A program made the position numbers and the translations under genes. DNA of 64,000 bases from Vanilla planifolia (lineage: Eukaryota > Streptophyta > Magnoliopsida > Asparagales > Orchidaceae). Within the stretch, counting starts at the first letter, position 1, and each line of letters begins with the position of its first letter. Shown piece by piece: positions 57,310-64,000 of the stretch. The stretch lies in contig CM043875.1 in the NCBI GenBank assembly GCA_023846275.1, forward strand, positions 40,516,633-40,580,632. The letters run 5' to 3'. Under the pieces are notes generated by a model. The model was not told where the DNA came from. It saw nothing but the letters and a program-made list of their open reading frames with translations, and made no database searches.

Positions 57310-58961
57310 TCACAACCCGGTGTCGAAAGAGAGCAAAGATAGCCTCTCTCGTGCTTCCATATCATGATCATCATCTTCTTCACTAGTATTGGGTTCATTC
57401 CTACCTTCGTTTCTTGAAGAAATAAAATCTGACCTGTCAAAAGTGGATCCTCTAAAACCTTTGGTTCTTGAAGATGCCATAGGCATCACGAGGAACGAAG
57501 AGGCATTGATCGATTCTTCGTTTAGTCCAACAGGAACAGAACAAGCATCCTGCATGAGCAAAATGTCGTGACTACAAAACAGTCAGTAATAGAAATATCA
57601 CTCCTACAGAAACGGCACCTTAGCTTTCACACCCTTGGCCTTGACGAGCATTGCACGAAGAGATGATTTCGACTCGTCTACTTCTTCTGGTGTGTTGGTA
57701 GCCTGCTTTCCCTGCAGCTGGAAAAGAGTATTCATCTGATCAATGATGAACCATCACATGGAACACAGGCCAATCTTCCAGTTGAAAGGCTTACAGAAGG
57801 GTGAGCTTTACCTCGTTGCATCTAATGCAGGAGTTTGAGCTGAAGAAGAAAAAGAGGAGCAATGAGTCCTTTAAATTGCGACCTCAACGATTCTTAGGGG
57901 GTAAGGTGTTTTGAACAATCGAAAAGACAAACTATGAACTACCTTTGGAGTCGTCTGGTGCCAACATGGTGATGCCAACAAATATGAAAGCTATGCCAAG
58001 CACGAACATTTTTGCCCGTAACATATCAAACACCTGCAATAAAAAAGTAATCAGCTAAGCCTTGACTCATTTTATTCAATTTTCTATGTGCTTGCTTGGT
58101 TACTTGCACAAGGGTATGCCAGAATGTTCGGTGGTCTAAGCAGCTTACTTTATACTCCTGAAAATACATAAACCCAGTACAGGAGGAGAAGAAAGTCCAG
58201 GCAATCTGGAACATGGGGACAATGAGAATTGCATCAAAGAGTGATAAGCCTTCATTCAATCTTGCCATCTGAGGTAGGAGGAGCACTTGAATTAGGCGAT
58301 CGAAAGAACAATGTCAGATTAATGGTGTATTATTGACCCAAATATCAGAATTACCCAAAAACCAGCTGTGGCAAAGAACAACAAAAGGATGGAGTAAGTA
58401 AACAAGCTATGGAAATGATAATTCCTGGTCATGCTCAGCCTGAGCATGTTCGACCTGTAAAGCAACACAAGTTGTTAGAGAGAAGTAGAAATGGAGAAGT
58501 TACGAAAGGATCGGATGATGATTCTTTGACGAATGGATAATATTCTAAGTCCACAAGAAATAAAAAGCTTACAATGACTTTGCAAACAAAACAGAGCAGG
58601 ATCCCAAGGCACCAGATATAACAGCATATGAAAATGGCAAAAGCATTCGCCAACAAGGGCTAAGATTGTACCCAGATGCTGAGCGATGAGCTTCTCCTGA
58701 GCTGGTGAGTCAAGACAATGGGTAGAGCATCACAATGCATTATTGGCAACAAACAAAAAGATAGATTAATTGACAAGAGAGGCCAACTTATCCAGGTACT
58801 ACTCACAGTAGAGAAAAGGACAATCTCCTGTAAATATTCCAGTTAGCAGCAACTACAGCCATCAGAGCGAAGCAATAAATTAGAAATGCAAAATTTGTGT
58901 ACTTCTGTCTGAGTTCCTCTGGAGTATAAACTGTTTCGAAAATAAGCTATCAGATGATCAG

Positions 58962-58992
<31 letters not shown>

Positions 58993-61729
58993 AAGCTTAG
59001 CATTCCTATTATGTTTAGAGTTGATACCAGGGGACTGATGATTGCCAAAATAAACTAAGGAGATGTTGCCAACAATGATAAAAGCTGTCGCTACCACAAC
59101 CCTGCAGATCAGATTATGGAATGTTTAATTTTGGTGCTTATGCTATTCCATTAGATGAAAGTTTAGCACATGCCAAGGAACGTACTTGACTGTCACTGTC
59201 ACTTTAAGTACAAAGTAAGAAAACACAATATTAGACACGAACTGAACAGAACCCAAAGCTGCAAGAAGGGACTGCAAAAAGAAAGAATGCTAAAGAATTA
59301 GAACTAGATTTCAAATAATTTGACACAATTTGTGAACCATATGTAAGAATGGAAATCAGGAAAAAGTATGGAGTCTATCAAATTTGAGACTGTTGATTCT
59401 CCTATTTGCTATGGTTATAAAGTGGAATGGAGGCTAGGTTTGCCTCCAGCCAATTCCTCAGACTTTTTCGCTTTGGATTTGCCAATGAATTCACCAAAGA
59501 AAGTAAAATCTGAGCGTGCTTAGCATGCAATGCTCTGGAGACTTGAAAGATTTGAAAGATGTACTCAAGCTATGCAATCCAAATCCATTGCTAAGCAAAG
59601 AGGCTTTGCACCATTGCTCCTAGTGACAAACTTCAATTTAAATCATAAAACCGCTTTCACATTTATGTTCCATATGATAATACCTTTACTGGGCTTTCAA
59701 GGAGGAAAGAACAGTACAGATAATTACTTGAAAAAATAGATCATACACATCTGTTAGCATTTAATGGCCTGATGAAGAATAATAAACATCTGTATTCACA
59801 ATGTTGAAATGTGTTGCTGCAGCAGCAAGCAAGGATCCGTTAGTGGATCCAATCCACAGTAAAGAACACAGGAGTAGGTCAACTTGAAATTTGACACATA
59901 GATATTGATACTTAGGTTAAATTGGCCATTGTACTCTTACGTAATGCAATTATATTTATAATCTCAGTACCAGTCATCTAACTGAAAATTGTTAATACCA
60001 AGCATTTGAGCAACATATTGGATGACACAATCTTCTAAAACACTGAATAAAGTTATTCGCCACACATTGAAAATAAATTGAATACGAATATCACCTGTGC
60101 AGCATATGCAAGTGAAACGAAATTCAGGCAGTTGCCCATAGCAAAACAAAAAATGCCTACATGAAACATAGTAGATTAGAGAACAGAAACCTACCTTCCA
60201 TAAGGAAATTAAACTGCATTTAAAAATAATGCTCTAGCTAAGATGCTTACCAACTCTCCACGTTTGAAAATGTATGACATGCTTCATATGAAGCTTTCTA
60301 TTTGCTCCATCGTACCTAAGTTCTGAAAGCTTCTCTCGCTGAAAGCAGTAAAATAAATAAAAAACAGTGATGAGAAAAGAAACTCTAAAAAAAAATATTA
60401 TAGAATATTTGATTGTACAAATTTCAAAAAGGTGAACTTTTTCCCTAATCCTCAAAGGCTATGACTTTTTGGAGACGGAGTATAATCAATCAACTTGGTA
60501 TTTAAAAATTCTTCATTTGTTTATCATTGATGCATATTAATGATATTCCTCATTGATTTAGGAGCTACGATCCCTTGTACATCATCTTTTGACTTCTTTT
60601 GTTTCACTCTGTTTGAATTTTTCTTTATTAGAGAGATTTATAAGGGTTTCTTATGTCAAAAAGATTGGATATGAATTTGGGAAAAAGGTGTTACTTTCCC
60701 ACTGATTTATACATAACTATTGTGGCTTTGTTGCTAAAAGAATATCCTAATCTTCTTTTCTAGGCATAAGTCCAATTTGTTAACAAATTATATTATCTTT
60801 TGTGTATTTGGTCCCTTCAAGTTATTACTTTGTAGCTCATTGGATTTGATCTTATTGGTGTTTCAACAAAAACATGCTACTCATCACACCTTTCATCATA
60901 GACCCAACTAATACAAAAGAATGTATACCTTTACCAATCAATAAATGGTATCATCCATACTAAAACAACCCACATATATCCTTTGCACACATGTAAGACC
61001 TCCAGAGAGAAAATATGAAAGCTGACATAAGATGAAAAGAAGCATCAGGTATGTAAGCAAAGGCAAGGAGTCATAAAATGCAAGTAGAAATACAAGATAA
61101 ACCATGGAATATCAAGACAACAGCTACAATACAGAAGGAAATCCAAATGTTTTTAATTGTTGAGCAACCCTTGGTACAATGTAACGCTATTGTCATTAGA
61201 CTTGAAGGTCATGGATTGGTCATGAAAATCATCACTTAAAAAAATATGGTGAGATTAAGTACATTAGGCCCTTAAGTCTAACCCTTTGTCCATCCCCACA
61301 CAAGCAAAAGGTTTGTAGGACTAAGTTGCTCTTTCAAGTAAAGGAGTTAAAATACCAAATCAAAGAGGCAAAACATAGAGCAAAACAGAGAAACAATGAC
61401 ATCTCAAATAAAAACAGAAAACAATCTCAAACTCCAAAAGCATGCATGATCATTTTCTAGCTTCTTACATGGGGGAAATTCAAAGCACTTAAAAGGATCT
61501 AAGTACAGATTGGAACTTAAACTCAAAGAAACTCAAAGATCAAAGAGTGTTAGGTACGGCACTCCATCCTCATCATTTGCTTAAGCTAATAAATAAGTTC
61601 ATTAAAGCATTTCAATGAAGCAATGACATCACATACCTGGTCATGCCCTAGTTTGAGAAGGTTTATACCAAAGTTTATGGCAATGCTCCCAATCAAATTA
61701 ATTATTGCTCCAATAACCCACTGGCCCAT
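57310..61729 (-). CDS. NIPA-family magnesium transporter (NIPA8-like), frame break at exon 10/11
   Basis: NIPA proteins are multi-pass membrane proteins implicated in Mg2+ transport. Exons in order: 61729-61637, 60338-60251, 60156-60095, 59271-59186, 59101-59028, 58930-58807, 58701-58573, 58454-58355, 58268-58149, 58033-57943, 57839-57812, 57717-57619 and 57549-57310. All use GT-AG sites. The product starts MGQWVIGAIINLIGSIAINF and shows about nine hydrophobic segments, including FCFAMGNCLNFVSLAYAAQ, SYAVISGALGSCSVLFAKS and DAILIVPMFQIAWTFFSSC. The C-terminal tail has a SLRAMLVKAKG block and a Ser/Glu/Asp-rich end. Exons 1-10 and 12-13 are each in frame, but exon 11 as read (28 bases) leaves the chain one base short. 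One extra G at its start would give KGSNSCIRCNE and a total of 444 residues. That may be sequence error, a different splice site, or true damage. Confidence 0.82.
58962..58990. repeat. 29-base A run in a NIPA-like intron
   Basis: Uninterrupted A on the plus strand (T on the transcript) within the intron between exons 5 and 6, 32 bases upstream of the exon 6 acceptor in transcript terms. It may serve as an unusually long polyuridine tract. Confidence 0.9.
59272..60094. other. Intron 3 of the NIPA-like gene
   Basis: 823 bases. The small frame at 59530-59739 is not coding-like. Nothing else is recognised, and the flanking exons join in phase 0. Confidence 0.6.
60339..61636. other. Intron 1 of the NIPA-like gene
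   Basis: 1298 bases of AT-rich intron between the first two coding exons, joined in phase 0. No repeat or frame is supported. Confidence 0.6.
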
Positions 61730-61798
61730 AGATTTGTTGTTGATAAAGAAATCTTATATGCAGATGAAAGCTATATATAATGACACTTCTTTCCAGTG
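61730..61798 (-). other. 5' untranslated part of NIPA-like exon 2
   Basis: A strong acceptor (TTGCTGTTGCAG) ends at 61799, leaving 69 leader bases before the ATG at 61729. Frames from upstream meet a stop here, so the protein does not extend further. Confidence 0.5.
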
Positions 61799-63169
61799 CT
61801 GCAACAGCAATATCTTCTCAACAGCACTGTTCCTCCATCCATACGCAATGCTTTATAGTTCAGTCATATGCCGAAGCAGTCAATAAAACTGGCAAAATTC
61901 TTGAGGCCCTGCAAAGCCTAGAAGAATGTATAAGTACACAATGTAACAAGAAAATTTAGAAACTATACAATGACTTAGTGACAGATCATGCATGGATTGG
62001 TATCATAAAATCAATGTATATAATTGCAATGTAGCTGAAGAAACTGCATCAAAATTTGAAAGCCACATTTCTTGATTTGAGGCTAAGAATAGGCCTACAA
62101 AATCACAAACAGATTACATGTCTTGTAATTATCTACAAAAAAAGTAGCAACTGCTTGACGGACAATCTAATGCAGCTGTTCTGTTATCAATGCATATAAT
62201 ATTGGATAACTTCAACTATGAACAAGATACTTAGAAGTCTGAACTGAATACAATCTTAGTAATAAATTATTTCTTCAACTAATATTTGAAAGAAAAGGAT
62301 TTTAAGAACGTTGAAATAGATACAATCGAACTACAGATTGGTTAAACATATAGCAAACCTGTTTTTTATTTGGCTAAAGAAGCTAATTATTTCCACAATC
62401 TTATAACCTAGCTTTTTTCAAGACAATATCCAAACTTGAATGTATTATGAGTGGCTGGATGTTATGAAATCAGATTAAATCACAGCAAACCAAATCTAAA
62501 TTATACTGAGATTTACATGAAAAATTCAAATAGGAAAACCACGGGAGAATGTGAGCAAAGAAATTCACTATAATTGAGGGTTACAAAAAAGTTTTGGAGA
62601 AAAAAAAAAATTGTCCTTAAAACGGCCCAAAAACGACTACAAAACCTTAAACCAACATAGCATATATATAGATATGTTTAAGACAAAACGTTACTGAAGT
62701 GAAATTGCAAATATACCATAACATTCCTTCTTTTATTTCTTCCAACGATAGTCATCCTATCCATCATATTTGATTGCATATTTTAAGATATATTTCATTT
62801 TTAATTTTTGAAGTTCAAAATTCACGGCAATATCAACACTGGGAAAGGATCCATGCAAGCAGCATTTTGTTAACTTTTCAATCCTCGTTTAATGCTATAA
62901 TATATTTCGATCTTTTTTGTTTCATTTTACGAGAACAACTCATTTTCCTAGTACTTAATGGAAAAGAAAATCCTAAGAATATTGAGAAGCTGAGAAGAGC
63001 AAAGAATGGAAGGTTCACCAATTGGCAAATGGAACCACATCCCAGTACTCTGTCCCCACACCATACAAGCAATGATAAACGCCAGCTCACATTCAACCGA
63101 AGGTAAATGGCAAAAAAAAAAAAAAAAAAAAAACACCTTGAAACTAGATGATAAAGAACAGAAAACTAC
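61799..63169. other. Leader intron of the NIPA-like gene
   Basis: About 1.37 kb between a donor at 63169 (ATTCAG then GTAGTT) and the acceptor at 61799. It contains a 22-base A run at 63112-63133. No exon is needed within it. Confidence 0.45.
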
Positions 63170-63447
63170 CTGAATCTCAAAAAGAAAGCCGGCCTCCAGG
63201 AGATGAAGCGAGGCACTCGAAGAGACGATTCTTGAAGAAAGGCACAAAATAAGCTCCAACTTCGCCAACTGGCTCCTTCCCAGCGCCGAGAGAAGAATGA
63301 AGAGCCGCCTTTCCCTATATTCCGAATGCAGAAAGTTCGAGGAACGTGGTAGACCCAACCACCGGGTCTCCCAACCTGTTTCAGCATCAGAAGAAGAACG
63401 TAGAATAGAAATTTCAAACGAAGAGGATGCATAAATATTGAATACAT
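63170..63447 (-). other. Probable 5' leader exon of the NIPA-like gene
   Basis: On the minus strand this GC-richer block ends in a clean donor. One frame is open through all of it, from ATG 63447 or the in-frame ATG 63387. After splicing at 63170/61798 it would end at a TAG about nine codons into the next exon. It is therefore either a long upstream frame or untranslated DNA. A TATA-like AATATTTAT near 63433 suggests transcription may start inside it. Confidence 0.4.
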
Positions 63448-63469
63448 GTCAAAGGTAGCCGCGTTTCGC

Positions 63470-64000
63470 CTCCTTATTCCTTGTTGACAGGTATGCCCTC
63501 CACGGTTGTTTTGGAGAGAGACGCAAAAAAGTTACCAAACGAACGACCTCCTCGAACTATCTGATGTCGGTGTAAAATCTGCTGAAGAAAAATCAGTTAT
63601 TTTATTATTATTAGAGTAACAGGAAAGTCCAAGGTCGGGTTCGTTAAAGCATAGCGACAGCAATTTAGTCAAACTCAAAGAGTAACATTTGTTAAATCAT
63701 TTGATAAATTATAATTATAATTTAGATTAAATATAATGACGATATGTGATAAATTATTATCAAAACTTAAAATTTAAAAAATATAAATAAATTAAACCAA
63801 AATATATTTTTAATCTTTTGAGATTGAGATAAAGTAAAAAAATTATATATATTGAGAGTTTATTTTGAAATTTAACTTTGTTTTTGAAACTTTAATGGAG
63901 TATGTGAGGCTTATCACCCATGGTGAAATCATCGTATCATTTTGAGTATTAAAGTCAAATATAATTTAATAAATTTCAAATATAATGTTAAAATTTTTGA
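63470..64000. other. Promoter-side flank and AT-rich intergenic DNA
   Basis: The first 150 bases are likely upstream promoter of the NIPA-like gene. The rest, from about 63680, is very AT-rich with no feature that I can support. Confidence 0.5.

Overview
This is nuclear DNA from a flowering plant. The evidence is GT-AG introns up to 7.5 kb long, a plastid-targeted photosynthetic GAPDH (GapA) with a transit peptide, a plant invertase/pectin-methylesterase inhibitor, decayed plant Ty3-type gag fragments, and very AT-rich gene-poor DNA between genes. The GC-rich GapA and inhibitor exons set in AT-rich surroundings lean toward a monocot, but that is an inference. I see no operon, CRISPR array, rRNA gene or intact transposon.

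Layout: 1-2.2 kb is AT-rich intergenic DNA with an ACGT-motif cluster near 1.3-1.4 kb. A small unrecognised 78-residue gene lies at 2430-2666 (+). GapA has four exons at 3740-5297 (+). 5.3-14.7 kb is gene-free and repeat-bearing, and holds a tRNA-Val-derived retroposon with a target-site duplication at 9992-10133. From 14.7 to 31.4 kb on the minus strand is a four-exon gene for the plant TAF1B/Rrn7-like (MEE12-like) RNA polymerase I factor, with introns of 7.3, 3.8 and 3.4 kb. An intronless secreted inhibitor lies at 32.6-33.1 kb (-). From 34.2 to 52.1 kb (-) is an eleven-exon gene whose 580-residue product I recognise as a plant homologue of meiosis protein M1AP. 52.2-57.3 kb is gene-free. 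From 57.3 to 61.7 kb (-), with a leader exon to about 63.45 kb, is a thirteen-exon NIPA-type magnesium transporter whose exon 10/11 junction does not keep frame in this sequence.

The genes do unrelated jobs (carbon fixation, rRNA transcription, apoplastic enzyme inhibition, meiosis, Mg2+ transport) and are each independently transcribed. The exon models were built by hand from splice sites and reading phase. They are phase-consistent from ATG to stop for all but the NIPA gene. Family names rest on recalled similarity, not on a database search.
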